This document shows positions 8,767-17,611 of a DNA stretch of 64,000 nt, one piece after another (the stretch's first letter is position 1; every line of letters starts with the position of its first letter). Origin of the DNA: Lewinellaceae bacterium (GTDB lineage: Bacteria > Bacteroidota > Bacteroidia > Chitinophagales > Saprospiraceae); the NCBI GenBank assembly GCA_024644235.1, contig JAHELJ010000010.1, positions 62,001 through 126,000 of the forward strand. The letters run 5' to 3'. Both the position numbers and the translations under genes were made by a program. Under the pieces are notes generated by a model that was given only the letters and a program-made list of their open reading frames with translations, did no database searches and was not told where the DNA came from.

Positions 8767-9708
8767 TTATGCTTTTGACTTTTTCTTCTTCGTTTTCTTA
8801 GACTTCTTCGATGCCTTCATCTCACTCTTGGTCTCCTTGCCTTCCTCTTTGGAATTCTCTAATGCCTCCTTAGATTCGTCTTTCATTCCCTTTTGCTCCT
8901 CCTTTGCCACTTTCATTTCTTCCTTTGTTTCTTCCTTCATTTCTTTCACAGTCTCCTTGGTGGCTGTTTTATCCATAGACTCATCTACTGCCAGGTCTCC
9001 AGGAAATTTGAAAAGCTGATCATCCATTTCGACATTGAGTTCAATGTCATCCATTATTCCGGACATGAAGGTGGCGCCATTTACTTTTTGCTCGATAGCC
9101 ATCGGCAGAACAACATCGCCGACAGGTTGATAGTCACTAAAATAAGTATCCACTGCCTGTCCCTTCATCGGACCTGCTCCGGCGAATGTTCGAATCACGA
9201 TCGGTATATGATGCTCCTGGTCGAAGAAATAGATAACCTCGTCTCCTGAGCTTTTCGTCAGTTTGAGTTTGTTAGTCATCGTCCCATCAATCTCTTCGGT
9301 GCCTAGGTGTTCAATGGTATGACCTTTGGCAGCATAGTCGATCAACTCATCTTCAAATTTCTTCTTCGCTGACTCGGCAGTCATTTCCTCATCGGCTTTA
9401 GTGGGTTCTGTGCTTCCCTGGAAAGGGTTGACGGACCATGCAGTCGTTCCATCAAAAGCCTGTATGATTTGCATGCCCTGTACTTCAACTTCTAGTTTTT
9501 CCAGATTGGGTCTCTTCGAATAGATTGTAATGGGAAATTCCATGCCCTGCATGGATGAGGTTCCCGACATTTTCATGGACTTCAAGTTCTTCCAAGCCTT
9601 GGTGCCACCGATATTCTCATAATATTTTGCGAGTATTTGATCTGCAGTCTGAGCTTGAACTAAAAAGCACAAACTCATGAAGACGGTTAGTAAGGCAAAC
9701 TTTTTCAT
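8767..9708 (-). CDS. LolA-like secreted protein with Lys/Glu-rich 11-residue-repeat tail
   Basis: 313 residues with a signal peptide (MKKFALLTVFMSLCFLVQAQ). Residues 20-240 resemble the outer-membrane lipoprotein-sorting (LolA/LolB-like) fold common in Bacteroidota: TADQILAKYYENIGG start, then alternating strands such as KMSGTSSMQGMEFPITIYSKRP and a terminal IELNVEMDDQLFKFP. From about residue 242 the protein becomes a Lys/Glu/Met/Ala-rich helix-forming tail with 11-residue periodicity (see findings), ending in a run of Lys and Ser. The body suggests binding of a lipid or hydrophobic ligand in the periplasm; the tail resembles LEA group 3 proteins. It sits alone, with its own terminator. Confidence 0.7.
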   Translation of the reverse strand: MKKFALLTVFMSLCFLVQAQTADQILAKYYENIGGTKAWKNLKSMKMSGTSSMQGMEFPITIYSKRPNLEKLEVEVQGMQIIQAFDGTTAWSVNPFQGSTEPTKADEEMTAESAKKKFEDELIDYAAKGHTIEHLGTEEIDGTMTNKLKLTKSSGDEVIYFFDQEHHIPIVIRTFAGAGPMKGQAVDTYFSDYQPVGDVVLPMAIEQKVNGATFMSGIMDDIELNVEMDDQLFKFPGDLAVDESMDKTATKETVKEMKEETKEEMKVAKEEQKGMKDESKEALENSKEEGKETKSEMKASKKSKKTKKKKSKA

Positions 9709-9878
9709 TTCAATAAATTTTGTTGATGATCAGTGAATGAATCGATCCGAAGATAGGTACAAAAGCAGATATACCTCATGATATTCTTATGAGTACACTT
9801 TAAAATCCGACCAAGATCATTGCTGGCAGGTCTTAATACATTACCTTGATAAATTGAAAGTCTCAAATATTTAGACCG

Positions 9879-10223
9879 ATGCGATACTGTCTAGCCCTCG
9901 ATATGAAGAACGAGCCCGCCCTGATCCGCTCATACAAGAAATTCCATGAAAAGGTATGGCCAGATGTGCTCAAAAGCATTACCGATTCCGGTATTGAGCA
10001 AATGGAAATCTATGCGGTTGAAGACCGCTTATTCATGATTATCGAAACGAACGAAGATTTCAATTTTGAGAGGAAGGCTGAAATGGATCTTACTAATCCT
10101 TCTGTGCAAGAGTGGGAAAACTTGATGGACCAGTTTCAAAAAAAGTTACCTAACACAGCTGAGGGTGTCAAGTGGAGGTTGATGGACAAAGTATTTGATT
10201 TATCCGAACAAAAACCTGGTTAG
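9879..10223 (+). CDS. L-rhamnose mutarotase family protein
   Basis: 114 residues, the usual size for this ferredoxin-like-fold family (RhaM/YiiL, formerly DUF718), which interconverts alpha and beta anomers of L-rhamnose. Visible hallmarks are the N-terminal RYCLALDM strand, the helix KKFHEKVWPDVLKSI with its conserved His and Trp, and WRLMDKVFDL at the C-terminus. No other rhamnose catabolic gene is in the window, so the true sugar may differ. It converges with the hydroxypyruvate-isomerase-like gene with a 4-bp tail overlap. Confidence 0.85.
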   Translation: MRYCLALDMKNEPALIRSYKKFHEKVWPDVLKSITDSGIEQMEIYAVEDRLFMIIETNEDFNFERKAEMDLTNPSVQEWENLMDQFQKKLPNTAEGVKWRLMDKVFDLSEQKPG

Positions 10224-11128
10224 AACTGATCTACCTCTCGGTAGGCATCAATCAGTGCTACTTCTCCCTCCGTTCCGGGTTTGGAGTTACCATGTTCCAT
10301 GCCAAGAATACCCCCAAATCCTTTATCATGAATATGCCGAAATATATTCCGGTAATTGATTTCTCCGGTGGTGGGCTCCTTTCGACCAGGATTGTCACCA
10401 ATCTGGAAATAGCCGATTTCATCCCAGGCCATATCAATATTTGGAATGATGTTGCCTTCAGTAATTTGCTGATGATAAATATCAAACAGGATCTTGCACG
10501 CCGGGCTGTCAACCGCCTTACAAATCTCGTAGCACTGAGGAATTTCCGTCAGAAATTGACCCGGATGATTCATAAAGTTTAGCGGTTCAAGTACCATTAC
10601 CAGGTTGTGTGGTTCAAGGATGTCGCAAGCCTTTCTCAAGGTATCAACAAGGTTAGAGGTCTGATAGCCCATTTTTAATCTTAGATCCACATGCCCAGGT
10701 ACTACGGTCATCCAGGTTGCATTGACTCTTTTGGCCACCTCAACACTATCTCTGATATGGTCTAGGAATTCATTGCGGAGGGTTTCGTCGCCACTGGTCA
10801 AATTGGGTTTGTCCCAGTAAATTTTGTGTGCAACAAATACACCCATCCGCATACCCAGGTCGCTCAAGGTCCTGGCCATAGATTCTTGGAGGTCGATATC
10901 ACGGCCTTTCATTCCATTATCTTCAAAGGCGGTGAAGCCCTGATCTGACATGAACTTGAGCTGATCGATAGGATTATCACCTGCATGATGCTTGAACATG
11001 CCCAAGTGAGGAGCGTAGTGCAGCTGAAAGGGGTCCTCGCTCGTCTCGGCTTGTCGGGCTAAAACATCTGATGTAGATAGAGAGCCTGCAACTAGTGCGC
11101 TATTTCTGATAAATTGCCTTCTTTTCAA
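10220..11128 (-). CDS. Tat-exported TIM-barrel sugar isomerase (hydroxypyruvate isomerase-like)
   Basis: 302 residues. The N-terminus MKRRQFIRNSALVAG is a twin-arginine-type signal. The body is an AP-endonuclease-2 (xylose isomerase-like) barrel with hydroxypyruvate isomerase motifs: VLEPLN (metal-binding Glu), LFDIYHQQ (Asp and His), GDNPGRKEPTTGEINY and GMEHGN (second Glu). Most cytosolic Hyi enzymes lack an export signal, so this belongs to the exported group common in Bacteroidota sugar loci. The start overlaps the 5' side of the divergently transcribed ApbE gene region. Isomerase or epimerase activity is likely; the substrate is uncertain. Confidence 0.83.
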   Translation of the reverse strand: MKRRQFIRNSALVAGSLSTSDVLARQAETSEDPFQLHYAPHLGMFKHHAGDNPIDQLKFMSDQGFTAFEDNGMKGRDIDLQESMARTLSDLGMRMGVFVAHKIYWDKPNLTSGDETLRNEFLDHIRDSVEVAKRVNATWMTVVPGHVDLRLKMGYQTSNLVDTLRKACDILEPHNLVMVLEPLNFMNHPGQFLTEIPQCYEICKAVDSPACKILFDIYHQQITEGNIIPNIDMAWDEIGYFQIGDNPGRKEPTTGEINYRNIFRHIHDKGFGGILGMEHGNSKPGTEGEVALIDAYREVDQF

Positions 11129-11149
11129 GATTCGTGCATTTTTAAAGTT

Positions 11150-12139
11150 GTGTTAGGGAAGGTAATAAAATGTGCATGTTTTCTGGTGCTCACCGGCATA
11201 GGTGTTTTAGCCCAGGATGGAGGTGATTCCACCTACACCTCAATCGTGCACCGATCAATGGGCACTACAGTAACTTTAAAAGCGTTCCCCCCTCGATCGG
11301 TCAATGTGCAACAACTACAGGATCAATTCGTGAGTATGTTGGACAGCCTTGCCTACTTGCTTTCGGATTATGAGGATCAAAACATGGTGGCACAGTTGTC
11401 GTCCATGAGTGGAAAAGCAAGACCTCTTTGTGTTCCCCAACCACTATTCGACGTCACGAGTTTTTCGAAGGATCTTTGGAAGTTGACCGATGGCTATTTC
11501 GACGTGACCATTGGCATTGTAACTCACTTCTGGCGTGACCAGTTTAAGAAGGAGAAAATTCCCAAGCCTGAAAAAATGAAGAAGAAATTGAAATATGTGG
11601 GAATGGACAAGGTAATCTTGGACTCCACCAAAAACTCGATATATCTCACCCGCAGCAAAATGCAACTTGATTTCGGGGCTATCGGTAAGGGATACATCGG
11701 AGATCAGCTAGGTTTATTCCTCAGGTCAAAAGGAGTAAAGTCATTTCTAATCGATCTTGGTGGAGATTTGGTTGCAGGTGATGCACCCCCTGGTAAAGAA
11801 GGATGGAATATTCTATGTGATTGGCTGGAAGGTGGTGTGCTGATAGCGAATGAAGCTCTGGCAACATCGGGCCCTGACTATCAGTTCTTTCACTATCGAG
11901 GCGAGGTGTATTCGCATGTGATCAATCCAAAAACCGGATGGGGAGTAAAGTCCCCATCAACATGTACGGTTATCGCTAAGACAGGTGCGGTGGCTGATGC
12001 AATGGCTTCAGTCCTGTCACTTCTCGGCAGTGACCTGATCGAATCAATACAGAAAGACTTAATTTTGGACTTTGCGCTGATTAATGAGAACGGATTTTTG
12101 ATCACACCTGAGTTTGATCACAGACTTAGAAAATTTTGA
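11150..12139 (+). CDS. apbE: FAD:protein FMN transferase (ApbE family)
   Basis: Transfers FMN from FAD to a Thr or Ser of a periplasmic target, as in Nqr/Rnf subunits and other extracytoplasmic flavoproteins. Family motifs are RSMGTTVTL, the core GAIGKGYIGDQL, LIDLGGDLVAG, SHVINPKTGWG, and AKTGAVADAMASVLSLLG. A GTG at 11150 gives a neat signal peptide (VLGKVIKCACFLVLTGIGVLAQ); the ATG at 11114 would add 12 residues and overlap the divergent gene start. First gene of a three-gene run with YceI (4-bp gap) and the SUMF1-like gene (4-bp overlap). No flavoprotein target is seen nearby. Confidence 0.88.
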   Translation: MLGKVIKCACFLVLTGIGVLAQDGGDSTYTSIVHRSMGTTVTLKAFPPRSVNVQQLQDQFVSMLDSLAYLLSDYEDQNMVAQLSSMSGKARPLCVPQPLFDVTSFSKDLWKLTDGYFDVTIGIVTHFWRDQFKKEKIPKPEKMKKKLKYVGMDKVILDSTKNSIYLTRSKMQLDFGAIGKGYIGDQLGLFLRSKGVKSFLIDLGGDLVAGDAPPGKEGWNILCDWLEGGVLIANEALATSGPDYQFFHYRGEVYSHVINPKTGWGVKSPSTCTVIAKTGAVADAMASVLSLLGSDLIESIQKDLILDFALINENGFLITPEFDHRLRKF

Positions 12140-12143
12140 AATC

Positions 12144-12701
12144 ATGAAAATGATTATTTGGTCGGCCTTTGCCGCCTTAATGATTGCACAACCTTTTTCG
12201 GTTTTCTGCCAAGATACAACCTGGTGGATCGATGCCGACAACAGCAAGGTAGTGGTGAGTGGCACATCCACACTTAAGGATTGGAGCGCTCAGACATCAG
12301 CCGTCACCGGTTCAATGACGTTAGATTCTACGGGTCAGATAAAGGCAGTTGACTTGTCTTTTGATTCCAACTCTCTGGATGGAGGAAGGGGTGCCGACAT
12401 GAATAGTAAAATTGAGAAAGCACTCAAATCCGATGAGTATCCTCAGATACGATTCCATAGCGATCAAGTGCAGCCAGGGGGCAGTTCGACTTTCAGTTCA
12501 ACAGGAAAAGTGATGATTGCCGGTGTCGAGAAAGAAATTATAGTAGCAGTGGAGCGCAACTTGAACAATTTTGCAGCTACAAAGGATTTGAAGTTGTCAG
12601 ATTTCAGTATTAAGCCGCCAACAGCCATGTTTGGGCAAATTGTTTGTCATGACGATATCACCCTAAGTTTCGATCTGGCTTTTAAAGAGACAGCCCAATG
12701 A
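12144..12701 (+). CDS. YceI-family periplasmic lipid-binding-like protein
   Basis: 185 residues with a signal peptide (MKMIIWSAFAALMIAQPFSVFCQ) and a YceI lipocalin-like domain: WWIDADNSKVVVSGTSTLKDW, then the conserved S-x-E-Y-P-x-I-x-F segment as SDEYPQIRFHSD, and a closing DDITLSFDLAFK strand. YceI proteins bind isoprenoid or other hydrophobic molecules such as polyprenyl or quinone-like compounds. I use the ATG at 12144, which starts the signal peptide and lies 4 bp after the apbE stop; an upstream in-frame ATG at 12114 lies inside apbE. Its stop overlaps the next gene by 4 bp. Confidence 0.85.
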   Translation: MKMIIWSAFAALMIAQPFSVFCQDTTWWIDADNSKVVVSGTSTLKDWSAQTSAVTGSMTLDSTGQIKAVDLSFDSNSLDGGRGADMNSKIEKALKSDEYPQIRFHSDQVQPGGSSTFSSTGKVMIAGVEKEIIVAVERNLNNFAATKDLKLSDFSIKPPTAMFGQIVCHDDITLSFDLAFKETAQ

Positions 12702-13639
12702 GAACTATAGCTTGTGTGATACTATTATGCTTGACGACAGCCATTAAATCACAGGATTTCGAAACCTATGAACAATCTCTGATGGGAGTTGAATCAGTTA
12801 TTGAGATGGTTCCGATTCAAGCCGGCGAGGTTAGTCTGGGAGATGAAAAATCAAAGGAGCCTGATGAAAAGCCAGTTAGGAATGTGTCTATTCCAGCGTT
12901 CTGGATGAGTTCGACCGAGATTACCCACGATATCTTTATGGTTTTTCGGGATCCCGAAATTGATCTGGATGCAGAGGGCAAATCCAGAACTGACGGGATA
13001 TCCCGCCCCAGTGCACCTTATGAAGATCCAGTTTTCGGAATGGGGAAGGAAGGGTTTCCTGCAGCAGGGATGACACAGTTTTCTGCTCTCCAATTCTGCA
13101 AATGGTTATCTGACAAGACAGGACATTTTTATAGACTACCCACGGAAGCCGAATGGGAATATGCCTGTGGTGCCGGATCTGATCAAAAGTACTTTTTTGG
13201 GAAAAAGAAGAAACTACTTAAGGAATACGGTTGGTTTGATAAAAATAGTGGTGGAAGTTTTCGGAAGGTGGGACAGCTGAAGCCCAACCCTTGGGGTCTG
13301 TATGACATCATTGGCAATGTAGCTGAATGGACGCTCGACCAATACGATGCCAATGCATACGTAGAGATTGAAGACGGTGTGGAAAACCCATGGAGGAAGC
13401 CTACGGCACTACACCCACGGACCGTCCGGGGAGGCTCATATCGGGATGATGCAATCGAGTTACGCAGTGCCAACCGGACAAGTTCGACTGATGAATGGAA
13501 GAAGAGGGATCCTCAGATTCCCAAAAGTTTTTGGTGGAATACAGACTCTCCTTTTGTCGGCTTTAGAATCATACGACCGGCAGATCCTCCTTCTCAAGAA
13601 GAACAAAATGCATTTTGGGCTTTAGTCCTAGGTGGATAA
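12698..13639 (+). CDS. SUMF1/FGE-like domain protein, secreted
   Basis: 313 residues with a signal peptide (MRTIACVILLCLTTAIKSQ) and a formylglycine-generating-enzyme fold: FWMSSTEITHDIF, RLPTEAEWEYACG, NPWGLYDIIGNVAEWT, VRGGSYRDDA and VGFRIIRP. The two catalytic cysteines that true FGE carries in the segment after RGGSW are absent (RGGSYRDDAIELRSANR has none), so formylglycine synthesis is unlikely; it is probably a binding or structural relative, like those in gliding and T9SS modules. It ends the ApbE-YceI operon, with a 4-bp start/stop overlap. Confidence 0.85.
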   Translation: MRTIACVILLCLTTAIKSQDFETYEQSLMGVESVIEMVPIQAGEVSLGDEKSKEPDEKPVRNVSIPAFWMSSTEITHDIFMVFRDPEIDLDAEGKSRTDGISRPSAPYEDPVFGMGKEGFPAAGMTQFSALQFCKWLSDKTGHFYRLPTEAEWEYACGAGSDQKYFFGKKKKLLKEYGWFDKNSGGSFRKVGQLKPNPWGLYDIIGNVAEWTLDQYDANAYVEIEDGVENPWRKPTALHPRTVRGGSYRDDAIELRSANRTSSTDEWKKRDPQIPKSFWWNTDSPFVGFRIIRPADPPSQEEQNAFWALVLGG

Positions 13640-13674
13640 TTACTAACTTCACTGGCTCGCAATAATACCTTATC

Positions 13675-14991
13675 ATGATCAATAGAAAATCCCTCGAAAG
13701 AAGATCTTTTGTAAAACAATCGACCCTTGCAACCGGTGCAGTTGTACTTACACCGATGGTGAAAAATGAATATGGATTTCAAAGCTCAGTAGATGAGACC
13801 ATTAAGGTATCCTTAATCGGATGTGGTGGAAGAGGTACGGGAGCAGCTGTGCAAGCACTCAAAGCCTCTAAGAATGTGCAACTGGTGGCCTTGTGCGATG
13901 CCTTCATGGACCGGGTAAAAGACAGCTTGAAAAACATTAAGAAAGCAATCGATGATGGACGTGCCGACGTATTACCTGAGCACCTTTTTGATGGCTTTGA
14001 CGGTTACAAGAAAGCAATTGAACTTTGTGACGTAGTCATTCTAACAACTCCTCCGGGCTTCCGGCCGATGCATTTTAAAGAAGCGGTAGAGAAAGGAAAG
14101 CATGTGTTTATGGAGAAGCCCGTAGCCACTGATGCTCCCGGGATTCGAAGTGTACTGGAAACAGCAAAGCAAGCCCGCTTGAAGAAATTGAACGTTGTGG
14201 TCGGTCTGCAAAGACAGTACCAGGACAAATACCTGCAGCTGGTTGATCGTATTCACAAAGGGAAAATCGGAGACATCGTTGCAGCCCAGGCATATTGGAA
14301 TGGAGCTGGTGTGTGGGTGCGACCAAGAGAAGCCGGCCAGACTGAGATGGAATATCAGATGCGCAATTGGTATTATTTTAACTGGTTATGCGGGGATCAC
14401 ATCGTGGAGCAGCATATTCACAATCTTGATGTGGTAAATTGGGTGAAGCAAGGATATCCAGTGAAGGCTCAAGGCATGGGGGGCCGGGAAGTGAGAAAAG
14501 GTCCAGACCATGGCCAGATCTTCGATCACCATTATGTAGAATTTGAGTATGCTGATGGTACTATAATGAATAGCCAGTGCAGGCATATCAAAAACTGCTG
14601 GAGCCAAGTCAATGAAGTGGTCATCGGCACGAAAGGAAAAGTAAACTTCGGCCCAGGTCTGATGAGTGGAAAGGGAGGGAAGGTGATCTATCAGCATGAT
14701 GAAAATGGAGATCCCAATCCATACCAGGTGGAGCATGATCTGCTTTTTGCAGCGATTGAAAGTGGAGAATACAAATATGCGGACACGGAGAATGGAGCTA
14801 AAAGTACAATGACTTCCATTTTGGGACGGATGGCCACCTATAGCGGGAAGATGGTCACATGGGATGAAGCAATAGGCTCAGATGTAAGTCTTATGCCTCA
14901 ACAATATGCCTGGGATGCCATTCCACCCGTGGTGCCTGATTCTTCAGGCAATTATCCCATTCCGGTACCAGGAGCAACAAATGTAGTGTAA
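13675..14991 (+). CDS. Gfo/Idh/MocA-family oxidoreductase, Tat-exported
   Basis: 438 residues. The N-terminus has an RRSFVKQSTLATGAVV export signal, followed by a Rossmann domain with VSLIGCGGRGTGAA, the EKP motif as FMEKPVATD, and the C-terminal alpha/beta domain including GDHIVEQHIHNLDVVNW, which resembles the catalytic His region of secreted Bacteroidota members. NAD(P)-dependent oxidation or glycosidase-type chemistry on sugars is typical of the family. The stop codon is directly followed by the GTG of the sialate O-acetylesterase gene, so the two are co-transcribed and probably act on the same exogenous sugar. Confidence 0.88.
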   Translation: MINRKSLERRSFVKQSTLATGAVVLTPMVKNEYGFQSSVDETIKVSLIGCGGRGTGAAVQALKASKNVQLVALCDAFMDRVKDSLKNIKKAIDDGRADVLPEHLFDGFDGYKKAIELCDVVILTTPPGFRPMHFKEAVEKGKHVFMEKPVATDAPGIRSVLETAKQARLKKLNVVVGLQRQYQDKYLQLVDRIHKGKIGDIVAAQAYWNGAGVWVRPREAGQTEMEYQMRNWYYFNWLCGDHIVEQHIHNLDVVNWVKQGYPVKAQGMGGREVRKGPDHGQIFDHHYVEFEYADGTIMNSQCRHIKNCWSQVNEVVIGTKGKVNFGPGLMSGKGGKVIYQHDENGDPNPYQVEHDLLFAAIESGEYKYADTENGAKSTMTSILGRMATYSGKMVTWDEAIGSDVSLMPQQYAWDAIPPVVPDSSGNYPIPVPGATNVV

Positions 14992-17097
14992 GTGTTGAAA
15001 AAAATTATTTCAATAGCCGTCATTGTTTGTGGCGGCTTTTGTTTTCTATCAGCGGAAGTAAGGCTACCGGCCATTTTAGACGATCACATGGTGCTGCAAA
15101 GAAATAGTACCGTGAGGCTATGGGGTTGGTCAGCACCATCTGAGCAGTTCACTATACAGACATCATGGGACAATCACACCTATGAGGTAAAAGCAGATCG
15201 CAATGCAAAATGGGAAACTTCGATTGCCACTCCAGAGGCAGGCGGACCATTTGAAATCAAGATCAATGCATCTAATACCATCACATTAAGTGACATTCTT
15301 ATTGGTGAGGTCTGGATATGTTCCGGACAGTCAAATATGGAATGGTCATCTGTGAACGGGTTTGATAATGCTGAAAAGGAGGTTGCTGAGGCTAACTATC
15401 CGGAAATCAGGTTATTTCAGATTCCAAAAACAACCTCTTTGTATCCTCAGGAAAATGTCGATGCTAGTTGGGAGGTCTGTACACCGGAAGCCTTCCGTGA
15501 TTTTAGTGCAGTGGCATATTTCTTTGGCAGAACACTCCAGGAAGAGTTGAAGGTACCAATCGGGCTAATCCAGGCTGCGTGGGGTGGTACTGCAGCAGAA
15601 ACCTGGACTCCGAAATCGGTCATCGAAGAGGAACCCTTATTTGGCAACTGGGACGAGGTTCTCAGCACAACAGATTGGTGGCCAAGAGACCCTGGTGTGA
15701 CTTACAATGCAATGATTTATCCGGTGTCGAATCTTCGAATTGCCGGGGCCATATGGTACCAAGGTGAATCTAATACTGCAAACCCACTTGTTTACGGCAA
15801 GTTGTTCCCGGCTATGATACAAAGCTGGAGAACAGCGTGGGGTTATCCTTTCCCTTTCTACTACGTGCAGATTGCCCCTTTTCGATACGGAACGCCCTTT
15901 TCGGGAGCATTGGTCAGAGAGGCACAAATGCATTCTATGAAAGTTCTCAATACAGGTATGGTAGTAGTGAGTGACATTGGCAATATAAATGACATCCATC
16001 CTGGGAATAAACAAGATGTAGGCAAGCGATTAGCCAATTGGGCTTTGGCAAGAACTTACGGAAAGCAGGGATTTTATCCATCCGGACCAATTTATAAGGA
16101 TTATCAAGTGGAAGGGAGTCAAATCAGAATTCATTTCGACTTTGCCGACGATGGATTGATTACCTCGGAAGGCGAACCTTCTCATTTTGAGATTGCCGGA
16201 GAAGATCGATTCTTCTTTCCTGCAAAAGCTGAAATTGATGGAAGTTCAGTATTGGTCTCTTCAGACTTCGTACCCAGACCTGTAGCGGTTAGATATGCAT
16301 TCCGTAACACGGCTAACCCCAACCTGTTCAATGCTCACAATCTGCCTGCGTCATCTTTCCGAACGGATGATTGGCCTATTTTAGCCAGGGAGGTCAATTT
16401 TAACATTACCTATCAATTGGCAGCCGATGCCTATCTGGTCTCCCTGAATGCAGATGATGACGTTGAAAGCATCAAGTATTCCACAAATGGTCTTAGTCCG
16501 GGCTTGTTTGGACTGGACTATACCCAGCCCTTTTACATTGATTCAAATTGTGAGATCAAAGCAGTTGCGGTAACTCCCGAGGGAGCGTCGGATCTAATCA
16601 GCGAAAAAGTAGTGAATCTCAATAAGGCAACTTTTAAGGATATACGCTATCACGAAGCGTATCATGAGAATATGAGTGCAGGAGGAGAACAGGCACTGGT
16701 CGATGGTGAGTTCGGTAGCGAGGTGTTGAACGATGGACGATGGCAGGGCTTCCTTGGCAACAATATGGAAGTGATTATAGACATGGGAGAACGGGTTCCG
16801 ATCAATAGGATTCAAATAAATGCTTTGAAAAATCAAGCTGCCCGTGCTTTTCTTCCAAACAAGGTAACGTACGAGATTTCAAATGATGGAGATCGCTTTG
16901 TCGAAGTATATCGCGAACCCATTTTTCATGCCAGGGAAGATGGGGTAGAAATCAGGTCCTATGATTTCAATCTGCGCAACGAGCGAAAGACACGGTTTAT
17001 TCGGATTTCTGCTGAGAATATGAAAGTCTGTCCGCCCTGGCATTCGAGAGCCGGTGATCCAACCTGGATGGTTTTTGACGAAATCGTGATTGAGTAA
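14992..17097 (+). CDS. Sialate O-acetylesterase-like SGNH esterase with C-terminal carbohydrate-binding modules
   Basis: 701 residues, signal peptide (LKKIISIAVIVCGGFCFLS). The SGNH esterase domain has block I CSGQSNMEW with the catalytic Ser, WYQGESNT, and DINDIHPGNKQDVG, which carries the catalytic Asp and His. After about residue 480 come a chitobiase-C/Fn3-like segment (VESIKYSTNG) and a discoidin-like domain ending near KTRFIRISAENM. Removes O-acetyl groups from sialic acids or related glycans. Translation starts at GTG (14992) or the next codon TTG, immediately after the upstream stop. Pairs with the Gfo/Idh gene. Confidence 0.87.
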   Translation: MLKKIISIAVIVCGGFCFLSAEVRLPAILDDHMVLQRNSTVRLWGWSAPSEQFTIQTSWDNHTYEVKADRNAKWETSIATPEAGGPFEIKINASNTITLSDILIGEVWICSGQSNMEWSSVNGFDNAEKEVAEANYPEIRLFQIPKTTSLYPQENVDASWEVCTPEAFRDFSAVAYFFGRTLQEELKVPIGLIQAAWGGTAAETWTPKSVIEEEPLFGNWDEVLSTTDWWPRDPGVTYNAMIYPVSNLRIAGAIWYQGESNTANPLVYGKLFPAMIQSWRTAWGYPFPFYYVQIAPFRYGTPFSGALVREAQMHSMKVLNTGMVVVSDIGNINDIHPGNKQDVGKRLANWALARTYGKQGFYPSGPIYKDYQVEGSQIRIHFDFADDGLITSEGEPSHFEIAGEDRFFFPAKAEIDGSSVLVSSDFVPRPVAVRYAFRNTANPNLFNAHNLPASSFRTDDWPILAREVNFNITYQLAADAYLVSLNADDDVESIKYSTNGLSPGLFGLDYTQPFYIDSNCEIKAVAVTPEGASDLISEKVVNLNKATFKDIRYHEAYHENMSAGGEQALVDGEFGSEVLNDGRWQGFLGNNMEVIIDMGERVPINRIQINALKNQAARAFLPNKVTYEISNDGDRFVEVYREPIFHAREDGVEIRSYDFNLRNERKTRFIRISAENMKVCPPWHSRAGDPTWMVFDEIVIE

Positions 17098-17550
17098 TCA
17101 GAGTTTATCGAAAGGAATTTCTATGTACTCAAGGGCCCACTCCTGCATGTAACGTACCCTTACCGGTTCGATTCTGTAAACAATCAAGTCGGGATTATCG
17201 ATGGTCCCAAGATAGTGCTGCAGTAATCGATTTTTGTTCCAAATTTCCTCTAGTACCGATCGATTGGTTTCAATATGCGCAATTCCGGTGATCCGAACCT
17301 GGTTGTGATCGCTATCGAGGTAACACAGTTCCACCTTTGGATTATTAGCGATTTCACGGGTCTTGTGATAGCTACGAAGATTTCCTACGTGGATCGTAAA
17401 GCTTTCGGTTCGAACAGGGGAAACCGGTCGCAAACGTGGCTGATCCGAATCTATCGTGGCCAGCATGGGGAACTTATTTTCGGCGACTAATTTTTTGGCA
17501 AGGCGAACTGCCTCAGAAGTATCTATTTGTTTGGGACTTGGCTTCGGCAC
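17098..17550 (-). CDS. Pyridoxamine 5'-phosphate oxidase-like split-barrel flavoprotein
   Basis: 150 residues of the FMN-binding split beta-barrel superfamily. It starts with a helix (EAVRLAKKLVAEN), then FPMLATIDSDQPRLRPVSP, the typical first strands with an Arg that contacts FMN phosphate, NPKVELCYLD, and VRITGIAHIE. Length and layout suit the general-stress or nitroreductase-like branch rather than true PdxH, which is longer. Converges with the esterase gene with no gap. Exact cofactor (FMN, F420 or haem) and substrate cannot be told. Confidence 0.75.
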   Translation of the reverse strand: MPKPSPKQIDTSEAVRLAKKLVAENKFPMLATIDSDQPRLRPVSPVRTESFTIHVGNLRSYHKTREIANNPKVELCYLDSDHNQVRITGIAHIETNRSVLEEIWNKNRLLQHYLGTIDNPDLIVYRIEPVRVRYMQEWALEYIEIPFDKL

Positions 17551-17611
17551 TGTATCTTCAAGATGAATTTTGGATCAATATAAAGTCTTTTCGTACGCAT
17601 CACCACGGTAA

